Source: a virus
Reading direction: 5' to 3' (one strand)
DNA length: 22,912 nt
IMG/VR virus record: IMGVR_UViG_3300025314_000511
Coordinates: 1-22,912 of that record
Below are positions 7,214 to 15,314 of the stretch, piece by piece. Both the position numbers and the translations under genes were made by a program. How positions within the stretch are numbered: position 1 is the first letter of the stretch; every line of letters starts with the position of its first letter. Below the pieces are notes generated by a model that was not told the DNA's origin, made no database searches, and saw only the letters and a list, made by a program, of their open reading frames with translations.

Positions 7214-7219
7214 AAAGCT

Positions 7220-7489
7220 ATGAAACCAATCCCATTTGAAGGACAAAACGTTGTCTTCGCAGAAAATCAAAAAGAGTATGAACCATTGCCAGCACATAGA
7301 ACCGAAGATGGGATAGTAACAAGTTGCTGGGAGCTTAGTAAGGAAGACCTTGCAAAAATAAATGAAACAGGAAAGCTGTACGTATGTCAAATGACTTTTA
7401 ACAAGCCATTGCAACCGATTAATGTTTTTACTGAGTTTACATTTTTAACGGAAGATGAGTTACAGGAAGAAGAAGATTTGAATACGTAA
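7220..7489 (+). CDS. Conserved phage hypothetical protein (PLPAHR family)
   Basis: 89 residues. Begins MKPIPFEGQNVVFAENQKEY and contains EPLPAHRTEDGIVTSCW, LSKEDLAKINETGKLYV and QMTFNKPLQPI. This succession (P-L-P-A-H, then SCW, then TGK-x-YV, then TF-x-x-PLQP) is characteristic of an unnamed family in many phages and prophages. I know of no established function. Acidic C-terminal tail (EDELQEEEDLNT). It lies 1 nt from the next gene. Together with the preceding gene it may be older phage sequence to which the glycosylation genes were added. Confidence 0.65.
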   Translation: MKPIPFEGQNVVFAENQKEYEPLPAHRTEDGIVTSCWELSKEDLAKINETGKLYVCQMTFNKPLQPINVFTEFTFLTEDELQEEEDLNT

Positions 7490-7490
7490 A

Positions 7491-8171
7491 ATGAAGCTAC
7501 ACATCAACATTCACAGCTACCAACGAAAGGGAATGCTTGAATCTTTAATTAAAGAGATAAAAGATTTTCAGGCAAAGGAAATACACGAAGTTTCTTTTTC
7601 AATCATTGATGACGGCTCTGATTTTACCTCATCAAACAAATGCTTTCACCAGTTGCCACACGGAGGCAAGTCTAATTTTTGGAAGTTATTTGATTATTCT
7701 TTAAAATTGTGCAAAAATATTGATGCCGATATTTATTTGTTCATCCCGTCCGATGTTTCACATATTCAATTTGAAAATATATTTAAGTACCATAATAAAT
7801 ATAAAGGATTTGGGCGTACTTTGGAGGCATACTGTTACAATGTTACCAACGATGGCAGGGTGAAGTGCTGGGGTAATAAAAGAATGACCGTACATGATGA
7901 GTATTCGTTTAGAAGTTATTTCACAGACTGCGGTTTCTTTTGTCCTCGATTAACTCTTGAAAAATTAGACTTTACAATTCATCCGGTTGAGCAATGCAGG
8001 TTCAAAATGAATCCAAACATAAGTTCAGGTGTTGGCCAACAAATGACAACCAGGTTAAACAATTTGAAAGTTAAAATGTTTATTCCAAAGAAAAGTCTTT
8101 GTTTTCACGGAGACCACGATAGCCTGATGCACTTTGAACACCGAAAAAAAGTTCCTTTACTAAGCAAGTGA
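7491..8171 (+). CDS. Glycosyltransferase-like protein (GT-A type)
   Basis: 226 residues. The N terminus HINIHSYQRKGML with SIIDDGSD at residues 37-44 is the nucleotide-sugar binding start of GT-A family-2-like transferases; FIPSDV (84-89) stands where the metal-binding DxD is expected, with Ser-Asp instead of a full DxD. GGKSNFW at 58-64 is another conserved-looking loop. No membrane segment, so it would act in the cytoplasm or at the inner membrane face. Followed by the methyltransferase gene after one base. Substrate unknown; surface polysaccharide or glycoprotein are the likeliest targets. The altered DxD makes activity less certain. Confidence 0.6.
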   Translation: MKLHINIHSYQRKGMLESLIKEIKDFQAKEIHEVSFSIIDDGSDFTSSNKCFHQLPHGGKSNFWKLFDYSLKLCKNIDADIYLFIPSDVSHIQFENIFKYHNKYKGFGRTLEAYCYNVTNDGRVKCWGNKRMTVHDEYSFRSYFTDCGFFCPRLTLEKLDFTIHPVEQCRFKMNPNISSGVGQQMTTRLNNLKVKMFIPKKSLCFHGDHDSLMHFEHRKKVPLLSK

Positions 8172-8172
8172 A

Positions 8173-8835
8173 ATGGAAACAATAAACCATACATTAAAAG
8201 ACAAAACAAAATTAACCTTATTTAAGGGCGATCACATAACAAATGTTATTGTTAGGAGTGATTATTATTACGAATCAGCAATGCTGCTATTTATAAGGGA
8301 CAATATTCCAAAGGGCTTATTTATTGATGTAGGGGCAAACATTGGCAATCATACTGTTTTCTTTGCGAAGTATTGCGCCAGTTCGGTAATGTCATTTGAG
8401 CCGTTCCCAGATACTTTTAAATTATTGGCGAAAAACATTCATCAAAATGATTTAGAAAACACTAAAATATTTAATGTAGGATTGTCGGACACGAATGAAG
8501 ATATATCTATGCTTGCGGTTAGTGGTAATGCAGGGATGAATAAGGTAGATAAGACCGGGACAATAAAAGCTAAACTAATAGTGTTCGATCCTTGCTTTGT
8601 TATTTCAGATAAAAACCCTGTAACATTAATTAAAATTGACTGCGAAGGATACGAAGAAAAGGCAATATTAGGAATGATTAATATTATAAATAAATATCAT
8701 CCTGCTTTATTTATTGAGTGCCAAACAGACAAAGAATTATTTGAAATGAGAAAATTATTAAAACCTCTTGGTTATGATGATAGATATAAATTCAACGCTA
8801 CTCCGACTTATTTTTTTAGCCACCAAAACAAATGA
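8173..8835 (+). CDS. FkbM-family methyltransferase
   Basis: 220 residues, full length for the family. SAM-binding motif I FIDVGANIGNHT (residues 50-61), acidic loop SFEPFPDTFKLL after strand 2, the family's KIDCEGYEEKAI motif at about 155-166, and HPALFIEC near the C terminus together are diagnostic of FkbM-type methyltransferases. These usually O-methylate sugars or related small molecules and are frequent in surface polysaccharide clusters. It sits between two glycosyltransferase-like genes, so the likely target is the glycan they make. The stop overlaps the next start (ATGA), indicating coupled translation. Confidence 0.88.
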   Translation: METINHTLKDKTKLTLFKGDHITNVIVRSDYYYESAMLLFIRDNIPKGLFIDVGANIGNHTVFFAKYCASSVMSFEPFPDTFKLLAKNIHQNDLENTKIFNVGLSDTNEDISMLAVSGNAGMNKVDKTGTIKAKLIVFDPCFVISDKNPVTLIKIDCEGYEEKAILGMINIINKYHPALFIECQTDKELFEMRKLLKPLGYDDRYKFNATPTYFFSHQNK

Positions 8836-9503
8836 TTGAGCGAAAAACATCATATAAAAAACCTGTTGTAATAGGCATTGCCACCTATGCAGGGAGAGAA
8901 GAATCATTAAAACAAGTATTGATTTCGCTTTCAAAACAGTGCGACCAGATAGTGCTTTACGACAATGAAGTAAATCCAAATTTAACCGACCTCGGAAAGT
9001 TCTACGGGCTTTATGATTTGAAGGAATCGGTTTATTATTTGTGCTGTGATGACGATATAGTTTATGGCGATACCTACGTTAAAGATATGGTTTCAGCAAT
9101 TGAAAGGACAGGGACAATAGTATCGCACCACGGGAGGCAATTGTTAGGGCTTGGGCGTTCTTATTACCGAGGTCATAAATCATTCAGGTGCCTTGGAAGT
9201 GTTTTAAAAGAGGAAGTAATTGATGTTGCAGGAACTGGTGTTGCTGGATTTGATACAGAATATTTCAATCCTATTGATTTAATTTATTCAAAAGATATGA
9301 AAATGTCTGATCTTGTTTTTTCTTTGGAAGCTGCAAAACAAAATAAAACAATAACGATATTGAGGCACAATGCAGGATATTTGAAGTCATTGCCACAGGA
9401 TGAGAAAAAATCAATATGGTTTGAACATAGAAAAAATCATTCAAGACAAAATGAAATTGCAGACGAAATTTATTTATTAACTAATAAAAAAACAAAACCA
9501 TGA
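8832..9503 (+). CDS. Glycosyltransferase-like protein with DDD motif
   Basis: 223 residues. VVIGIATYAGREESLKQVL (residues 12-30) matches the start of GT-A transferases, and LCCDDDIVYGDTY with D73-D74-D75 supplies the metal-binding DxD. The later GVAGFDTEYF segment could be part of the acceptor site. Starts in ATGA overlap with the methyltransferase gene and ends in ATGA overlap with the lipoprotein gene. Together with the neighbours it probably decorates a surface glycan. Donor and acceptor cannot be predicted. Confidence 0.68.
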   Translation: MIERKTSYKKPVVIGIATYAGREESLKQVLISLSKQCDQIVLYDNEVNPNLTDLGKFYGLYDLKESVYYLCCDDDIVYGDTYVKDMVSAIERTGTIVSHHGRQLLGLGRSYYRGHKSFRCLGSVLKEEVIDVAGTGVAGFDTEYFNPIDLIYSKDMKMSDLVFSLEAAKQNKTITILRHNAGYLKSLPQDEKKSIWFEHRKNHSRQNEIADEIYLLTNKKTKP

Positions 9504-9835
9504 AAAAAATATTATTGATTTTAGCAGTTACTTTTGCATTTTCGGGATGCGAAAAGAAAGAAGAAGTAAAAAAAGCAGAACCAAACGGTACAATGATTTT
9601 TTATAAAACTCATAATACAGCAGACTGGACTTTGATATGGGAAGGTGTGGAGTGTGCACATTTGAAATACGCTGTACAATCTCCTCCGTGTGGTGCTGCT
9701 GGATTCATCACTAAAGATGTTAAGCCGGGAACGTATGATATTGGATTTAAGAGTTACAGCGGTCTTGCATGGTCTGCAAGTGGTACGAAGGTTACTATTG
9801 TCAGCGGACAATGTAAATTTTATCCGTATAATTAA
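9500..9835 (+). CDS. Lipoprotein with surface-export-type signal
   Basis: 111 residues. Signal peptide MKKILLILAVTFAFSGC with lipobox FSGC and lipidated C17. The residues after the cysteine, E-K-K-E-E, are like the K-(D/E)2 lipoprotein export signal described in Bacteroidota, which sends lipoproteins to the outer face of the outer membrane. The mature part is a small beta-rich domain (TMIFYKTHNT, GTYDIGFKSYSG) with two or three further cysteines. Last gene of the cassette, followed by an intrinsic terminator. A surface lipoprotein in a phage moron could block superinfection or change receptor access; this is inference. Confidence 0.8.
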   Translation: MKKILLILAVTFAFSGCEKKEEVKKAEPNGTMIFYKTHNTADWTLIWEGVECAHLKYAVQSPPCGAAGFITKDVKPGTYDIGFKSYSGLAWSASGTKVTIVSGQCKFYPYN

Positions 9836-9840
9836 AATAC

Positions 9841-10767
9841 TTATAATTTATTTCTCTTAACAAAAGCGGAATTCCTTTGAGCCGCTTTTTTATTTTGACT
9901 TGCTGTGATTCTTTTAGCCAAATCAGCGGTTATGTAATCCCAATGATGTTTGCACCCAAATCCGCCGGGCAATTCAAACGGGTCGTATTCACCTGGGTAA
10001 TTTTCGTACATCTTTACAATCCGTGGATCGTTCCTTAGATTTTCAATTTGCTTTGTGCTGAAAATCTTGCCGTTATTCTCAATACAAATATCATGAGATG
10101 TAAGCATCAGCCCTCCGCCATAATAAGCGTGTCTAAGTTCTAATTCATCAGCGTAAATCTTGCTATTAGCGTTATCAATAGAATTTAAAACATCCTTTGC
10201 AAAAGTGTTATAATGCCGTTCAAAGATACCTGATTGCTCAGGAGAGCCTACAATAATTTTTTTAAATGATTCCTGTAATTTAAGCAGGTCGTAATTGTTG
10301 GTAATTGCTTTGCGAACCTCTTTAGCAACCTGCTTTTGAATGGATGGATCAGCAATGACTTTATCAAAGAATCCATTAGGTTTAATCGTTCCGTCCGGCT
10401 TCAATCCCAACTTTCTTTTTTGTACTTCGACTGTTTTTTTTCTGATTAAATCCAGCTTTTTAACGTCATCAAACATTGTTGCATAGTATCGCATAGTCCA
10501 ATTACCAAGAGAAAAAGCCGAATCGCTGTAATCCTTTAAAATAGATGTGTTGGCATTAATTGAGAACTCCTTAACAGTTTTCTCGATTGAATTTATTACT
10601 TTCAGTTCTTCAGCGGAAGAGAATTTTTTACCGACAATATCTTTTAGATACTTGTTGAAAAGTTTATCAAACAAATCCAACTGATACGTGGACATCTTCG
10701 CACGTATCAACTTTTCCCGTTTGAGAACAAAATCAGTTTTTATTTTGCTTATTTCTTTTCGTGTCAT
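9841..10767 (-). CDS. Minor head protein, SPP1 gp7 / Mu F-like
   Basis: 308 residues. Long helical N-terminal two thirds, then a C-terminal domain with C228-IENNGKIFS and GGFGCKHHWDY (C272, H274, H275). A Cys/His C-terminal unit of this shape is characteristic of the SPP1 gp7/Mu F head morphogenesis family, which binds the portal and acts in head assembly or DNA delivery. It lies four bases after the portal gene, its normal partner. Its last codons contain, on the opposite strand, the terminator of the inserted cassette. Confidence 0.8.
   Translation of the reverse strand: MTRKEISKIKTDFVLKREKLIRAKMSTYQLDLFDKLFNKYLKDIVGKKFSSAEELKVINSIEKTVKEFSINANTSILKDYSDSAFSLGNWTMRYYATMFDDVKKLDLIRKKTVEVQKRKLGLKPDGTIKPNGFFDKVIADPSIQKQVAKEVRKAITNNYDLLKLQESFKKIIVGSPEQSGIFERHYNTFAKDVLNSIDNANSKIYADELELRHAYYGGGLMLTSHDICIENNGKIFSTKQIENLRNDPRIVKMYENYPGEYDPFELPGGFGCKHHWDYITADLAKRITASQNKKAAQRNSAFVKRNKL
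9862..9892 (+). terminator. Intrinsic terminator of the plus-strand cassette
   Basis: AAAAGCGG (9862-9869), 12-nt loop, CCGCTTTT (9882-9889), with the T-run continuing through 9890 and then ATTTT. An 8-bp perfect stem plus U tract, 27 bases after the lipoprotein stop. It lies inside the 3' end of the oppositely oriented minor head gene. In the minus direction the A-rich side gives only a short T tract, so it should act mainly on plus-strand transcripts. Confidence 0.8.
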
Positions 10768-10771
10768 TTGA

Positions 10772-12613
10772 TTATGCTACTGCGACTTCCTGTGCACCCC
10801 CTGGTGCATTGAATGACATTGCCCTTCCTTCTGCGCCCTCCGTTTCAATAACAGCCAGATACTCATCAACTTTTATTTTAATCAAATCTTTTTGCTTTTG
10901 ATATTCCATATCGTAAAAGTTCAATGATAGTTTGGATTGCTCCTGCTCAATTTCAAAGAAGATATTATCAAACTTAGCGTAAAAAGTCTTATCAAAATTA
11001 GAAACCAAATCATTTGCCAAAATATAATTTATTTCATTTTCCGATTTCCCATTGAACGGAAAAAACTTTTCTTTCGTTTGTATTTTCAATAGTTCCGAGG
11101 GTTGGTCTACATAAACTTTCTTTGCCAAATCATGTGCAATGGATTGTTTAATGTACGAAGGAGCACCGGAGGTATTCGCTAATGTTAAATCGGATAACAG
11201 CATAGCCAGCGACTTCATTTTAAAGTCCTTCGCAAAGCTGTGAGTTACTGTCAAGTCAGTTCCTAAGTCAAGATAAATAGCAGTCAATGAAACGATATGA
11301 ACCCACATTGCAGACCAGTTATCGCCAAATGGTTTGAGCGTATCATAAACAGATTCTAAGTCGATGTTCTTAGCGGTCGCTGTGGCTACTACCGTGTCCG
11401 AAACATACGTATCCCCATTATACACTGCCTTTATTGCCAACTGCTTTAAATCAAACAATCCGTATTGTTTTTGAAATGCAACCAAATCAATAGGAGGGGC
11501 TTTATAGGTCATCATTAATTCCAATGATACCATGTCCTTCATATCCTTTGGTGCTGCGACTATTACCTCGCTTGCTGTGGTGGTTTGATTAGACCATCCC
11601 GAACCTTTACAAACAGGGCAATCAGTATCGTCCGAAAGATTCTTACCACTATCGCAAATAATACCTTTCTTCATATCTCCCGGACACTTGTTACCATACC
11701 GGAACACCTTTGGAAACGTATGAAGAGCATTCGTTAAATCAAATTCTGAAACGGTTTTAATCGCTTTTTCAAAATAAGGCTTAGCCGGATGAATCATTGG
11801 TACACAGGTACGTCCTCGTGTTTCAATATCTAATATCGAGCCTACACGTTTGGCAGGCATACGCCCTGCTTTATGATTGTATTCTAAAACATAATACATT
11901 GGTGAATTTTGCTTATCCTTTTCATCCTTGTACCATATTTCTGCCTTTGGGAATGCAGTGATAATACCGGCCATCTCTTCCTTTGTAAACTCAATAGCAA
12001 CGACCGAATGATTTTCTAAATAGATTGTATGCTTTGTTTCTTCTTCATTCAGGACAATCAAATATTGCAATGAGTTATTGATATACTTATAATCAATAGC
12101 CTCTTTAGCATTGACTTCAAAGGGATAAGGGTTCGCCCTTGTATCAGGCTTTGCCGGGTCAACCGCTTCCTCAAATTCAACGACAATAAAACTATTAGGG
12201 TCAGTTAAATCCATTGATGGCATCCGGTAAGTTAGATACTTATCGACTGAGGAGCCGCCCCAAAATTTATTCAGGTAATCGGTTAATGTACTTCTATTTT
12301 TTGCGGTCGATTCAATATTTTTCCACGTCATTGAACTATCCGCGGAGGTACGGCCCAACTTATACATTGGAGTACTGATAGTATTGGCAATATCGGGAGT
12401 TGTAAGTGATGTTATTGCGACACGCTGTTTAAATAGTTCCGCGCTTTCTCTGGGCACAAATTGACGAAGCAATCCCTCCACATCTTCACCAGTAATATAA
12501 GCCTTGTAATCCTTTGCCATCTTACATACACGTTTATAATCTCGGTGTCTTAAACCTGTTTGAATGACTTGTTTTAATCGGGCTTTGCCCTGTATTAATG
12601 TTAATGATGGCAT
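10772..12613 (-). CDS. Portal protein
   Basis: 613 residues from ATG 12613, preferred over TTG 12643 because the latter lies inside a promoter-like -7 element. The dodecameric portal is the DNA entry channel of the head. Position between large terminase and gp7-like protein, size, the helical N-terminal region (FVPRESAELFKQRVAITSL) and the long Lys/Glu-rich helical C-terminal part (FFEIEQEQSKLSLNFYDMEY) support this. Unusual is an insert at about residues 308-340 with KCPGDMKKGIICDSG and CPVCKGSGW, a probable zinc-binding element resembling the DnaJ CxxCxGxG motif. The C terminus is Ala/Gly-rich. Confidence 0.82.
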   Translation of the reverse strand: MPSLTLIQGKARLKQVIQTGLRHRDYKRVCKMAKDYKAYITGEDVEGLLRQFVPRESAELFKQRVAITSLTTPDIANTISTPMYKLGRTSADSSMTWKNIESTAKNRSTLTDYLNKFWGGSSVDKYLTYRMPSMDLTDPNSFIVVEFEEAVDPAKPDTRANPYPFEVNAKEAIDYKYINNSLQYLIVLNEEETKHTIYLENHSVVAIEFTKEEMAGIITAFPKAEIWYKDEKDKQNSPMYYVLEYNHKAGRMPAKRVGSILDIETRGRTCVPMIHPAKPYFEKAIKTVSEFDLTNALHTFPKVFRYGNKCPGDMKKGIICDSGKNLSDDTDCPVCKGSGWSNQTTTASEVIVAAPKDMKDMVSLELMMTYKAPPIDLVAFQKQYGLFDLKQLAIKAVYNGDTYVSDTVVATATAKNIDLESVYDTLKPFGDNWSAMWVHIVSLTAIYLDLGTDLTVTHSFAKDFKMKSLAMLLSDLTLANTSGAPSYIKQSIAHDLAKKVYVDQPSELLKIQTKEKFFPFNGKSENEINYILANDLVSNFDKTFYAKFDNIFFEIEQEQSKLSLNFYDMEYQKQKDLIKIKVDEYLAVIETEGAEGRAMSFNAPGGAQEVAVA

Positions 12614-12640
12614 GGTAATAGTTTTAGAATTATTTATTTG

Positions 12641-12648
12641 CAAATATA
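12641..12648 (-). promoter_or_regulatory. Candidate promoter in front of the portal gene
   Basis: TATATTTG, an exact TAnnTTTG -7 element, sits in the 44-nt gap between terminase stop (12658) and portal ATG (12613). No clear TTTG at -33. It would give an extra late transcript starting at portal with a leader of about 20 nt. Confidence 0.4.
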
Positions 12649-12657
12649 AACTTTTTA

Positions 12658-14127
12658 TTATTGGTTGAAAAATTGTGAGAATGCGGAGGTAAAGAAATAC
12701 TCAAAACTGTCTGCCAAATGTCCATATTTTTGAAACTGGACGCTTGTAATTGGGTTTGTTGCAAGCTGTTTTAACTTGCCTCCGTTCGGATCTTCTTTTA
12801 AATATTCAAACTCATTTACTGAATGTTTACAAATAGGGGCAATATAATATTCAAGCGGCAATCCTCCGAACAAAATCTTATTCATAAAATCATGTCGAAC
12901 TGATAATCCTTTATTAGTAATTACCTTATCCGAGTAAGCACCTATGTATTTCTTTAGCACCCTGTTTATAACATCATAATCGTCCTCCGTGGAGTTGGTT
13001 CGACCTGCCTTCCCGGAATAGTCACCGTAAAAAAACAATCCATTTTTTAATAAATGACTGTATTTTTCTTCAATATCTTGACATAGTGCCTCAGTATAAT
13101 TCTTTGGAGCTTCTAAACAAAATTCATCAAATTGGTTTACAATCCATTTCTTAATTGATTCATCCCACCACGTTTGAAAGCACGAACAGGTCATGTAAGG
13201 GTTACGGTTGAAGTCAAAGGATAAATGAACCGGGAGCACCGGGTTAATAGGAATATATTTAATATGTTTCAAACGGTCGAACCTTGAGAAGTACTCTCCA
13301 CCAGTCTTAGCCAACGGAGAACCATAAACAAGCATATCTATTCGCTGTGAATTGTGTTTGTTATCTTCAATGAATTGTTCAATAAAACCATCAGAAAGAT
13401 TTGCCTTGTTATGGTAAGTAGAAGAAATAACAACCATCTTATCATTTTTGCGCTTACGGAAATAATCTGTTTCTGAAAATATTGAAGCGTTTATTTCTTC
13501 AAAGTATTCAGGAATGTCAAACCATTCAGCAAGCCAATCAGTCTTTGCCGGGGATGTGAAAATGTATAACGGATTGAAGCCCTTGTAATCACCCGTTTTC
13601 TTTTCCTTACAAAGAATACCACTCGGATTGATATACATTCCTGATTGCCTTAATCGGGCTGTTATAACCTCCCTTACCGCCTCCTCTTTAGTGTCTTTGG
13701 TTTCATCCAGACACGCCCACGCAAATTCAGTTCCATCAATTACTTTATAATTGTCGAGTGAAGCCGTGAATATCAAAGCTCCGTTTGCAAATGAAATTAC
13801 ATGTTCGTAGGAATCGAGCCTTGCCCCGAATGTTTTGAAGGTCTTAGGAGGCATTATATTGCTCACATAATGAATCCCCCTCTTATAGCCGAGGGTTGTT
13901 TCCCAAACATTAAACACCCTATCAAGAGTTGACTTAGTCAGCTGTGAATAGGTGTTTGCCCCGATGAATCCCCTAACTTCGGGATTGTTAATTACAAAAT
14001 CTGCGGATATTAAACCAAGTCCATGCGACTTGCCCGAACCTGCGCCTGAATGGAATAAATTTCTTTGTGCTGTGCTTTCGATGATGTCAGCCTGGGGATC
14101 GCTTAACCAAATGTCGGCATATTTCAT
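12658..14127 (-). CDS. terL: Terminase large subunit
   Basis: 489 residues. Packaging motor ATPase with nuclease. Walker A HSGAGSGKS at residues 26-34 (K33), Walker B-like EFAWACLDE at 134-142 (D141, E142), then a C-terminal RNase H-like nuclease with HLSFDFNRNPYMT near residue 300 and FFYGDYSGKAGRTN further on, whose aspartates are the expected metal ligands. Starts in an ATGA overlap with the small subunit gene. Length is normal. It cuts genome concatemers and pumps DNA through the portal encoded next. Confidence 0.93.
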   Translation of the reverse strand: MKYADIWLSDPQADIIESTAQRNLFHSGAGSGKSHGLGLISADFVINNPEVRGFIGANTYSQLTKSTLDRVFNVWETTLGYKRGIHYVSNIMPPKTFKTFGARLDSYEHVISFANGALIFTASLDNYKVIDGTEFAWACLDETKDTKEEAVREVITARLRQSGMYINPSGILCKEKKTGDYKGFNPLYIFTSPAKTDWLAEWFDIPEYFEEINASIFSETDYFRKRKNDKMVVISSTYHNKANLSDGFIEQFIEDNKHNSQRIDMLVYGSPLAKTGGEYFSRFDRLKHIKYIPINPVLPVHLSFDFNRNPYMTCSCFQTWWDESIKKWIVNQFDEFCLEAPKNYTEALCQDIEEKYSHLLKNGLFFYGDYSGKAGRTNSTEDDYDVINRVLKKYIGAYSDKVITNKGLSVRHDFMNKILFGGLPLEYYIAPICKHSVNEFEYLKEDPNGGKLKQLATNPITSVQFQKYGHLADSFEYFFTSAFSQFFNQ

Positions 14128-14669
14128 TCTCTGCGTTTTGCTGAAAAGGTAATTGCCTCCATTGGGTTTCCTCCGGTAGTGATGTCCACTTTCTGCGGAG
14201 CGTACTCCCCTTCCATTTTAGAAATTTCAGCCAAATAAGATTTAATCGTATCTCGTAAAATTGTCTGTGTTTCAATTGGTATTATAAATATTTTTGTCCC
14301 TTCTTTATTGATACCATGAGTGTTTTTAACGGTATTTCCAACCTTAAAAGTTGATTCTATTTCGCCCCTCAATTGCTTTTCCATAACAGCAATTTCACTT
14401 TGATAAAATAATTGCCGTTCTAATTTAGTCTTTAACCCACTTTTAACGTCATTAATTGCGTTTTGGGTATTAACATCTTTTATCCTACTTTCAATCTCTG
14501 TACGCTCAATTGCGTATTGTTCTTTGGCAATTTTCAGATGCCGATCAAATGCAGACTTGCTAACTCCCCACTTTTTACCAACTTTTACCAATATATTACA
14601 ACGAGCCTCACCTAATTTTAAGCAAGACACAATATAGGCAATGATTACATCTTTACCAGCAATTCTCAT
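14124..14669 (-). CDS. terS: Terminase small subunit
   Basis: 181 residues. N-terminal helix-turn-helix-like unit (KVGKKWGVSKSAFDRHLKIA, about residues 29-48) for recognition of the packaging site, a central charged coiled-coil oligomerisation region (about 50-110) and a C-terminal helix with GEYAPQKVDITTGG, a pattern common in small terminase subunits. Placed directly upstream of terL with ATGA overlaps on both sides: its start overlaps the stop of the ParB-like gene and its stop overlaps the terL start. Confidence 0.82.
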   Translation of the reverse strand: MRIAGKDVIIAYIVSCLKLGEARCNILVKVGKKWGVSKSAFDRHLKIAKEQYAIERTEIESRIKDVNTQNAINDVKSGLKTKLERQLFYQSEIAVMEKQLRGEIESTFKVGNTVKNTHGINKEGTKIFIIPIETQTILRDTIKSYLAEISKMEGEYAPQKVDITTGGNPMEAITFSAKRRE

Positions 14670-15314
14670 TTCATTTTTTTAATTAGAAAATCCCCATCAA
14701 TATAACGACTATTCCCATCACAATCCATTTTCTCTAAAAACGCTTCTTTTATTTCGATTGACTGAAAAGTGATAATCAAATAGTTTTCTCCGGTTACTTT
14801 GCTTTTATCCTTGGATTCTTTTTTAGCCTTTTTAATAGCCTCAATGTTTTCTTTTGTATTCTTTGTTTCGGTTTCTTCTTCCAATGATTCTACGATTGAT
14901 TTGATTCCTATTATGTTTAAATCTTCATCGGTAAATCCTGTGTTACCCCAATCGACATCTAAAGTTTTTAGAATATCAAAATCATACTCCCCTTGAGTGC
15001 TGGGATTATTAAGAATAATATTTATTTCCTTTTCCTTCTTTAGATCAACGTCAATGCAGGAAACTGTTAATGAGTAATCGTTTGTTTTTTCGAGAATATC
15101 TAATTGAGAAATACGCTGATGCCCCCCCCACTAAATTACCAGTGCGCTTATTCCATACAAGCGTTTCAACAAGCCCGTTCTGCTTTAATGACTTTCTCAG
15201 CCCTTTTTGAGCGTGGTCTGCAATTTTACGAGGGTTATAGTCAGCGTTTTTTATTTCGCTTCGATGAATCGTAACCGCTTCAAATTTTTGGTATTTGCTT
15301 ATTTTGGCTTCCAT
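14666..15314 (-). pseudogene. ParB-like nuclease-domain protein, frameshifted at a G8 tract
   Basis: From ATG 15314 the reading begins with a ParB/Srx-like domain (IKNADYNPRKI, LRKSLKQNGLVETLVWN, GNLVGG) but after the minus-strand G8 tract at 15129-15122 it goes out of frame and stops at 15051. With seven G instead of eight, reading continues GGHQRISQLDIL..., the ParB box, and stays open to the stop at 14666, giving 215 residues. That stop forms an ATGA overlap with terS, which supports the longer frame. The C-terminal part is Lys/Glu-rich. Overlaps the PAPS-reductase-like gene by 35 nt. It could be a sequencing error, a slippage-expressed or phase-variable gene, or a true mutation. Confidence 0.8.

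Larger units (their letters stand above)
6606..9892 (+). other. Moron-like cassette inserted in the late operon
   Basis: Seven plus-strand genes (6703-9835) lie between the minus-strand minor head gene and the scaffold-side genes, which are normally neighbours. The block has its own promoter at its left end and an intrinsic terminator at its right end. Its content (glycosyltransferases, FkbM methyltransferase, lipoprotein) has no role in virion assembly. These are the defining properties of a moron, an independently transcribed accessory cassette. No flanking direct repeats or transposase were seen. Confidence 0.6.

Noticed and set aside
7367-7379. Third ACAG-GAAAG-CTGT hairpin resembling the scaffold-leader elements
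   Set aside because: It is inside the 89-residue coding sequence on the other strand, encodes the family's TGK-Leu motif, and lacks the GCTG and ATGAAT flanks of the leader copies. Chance match.
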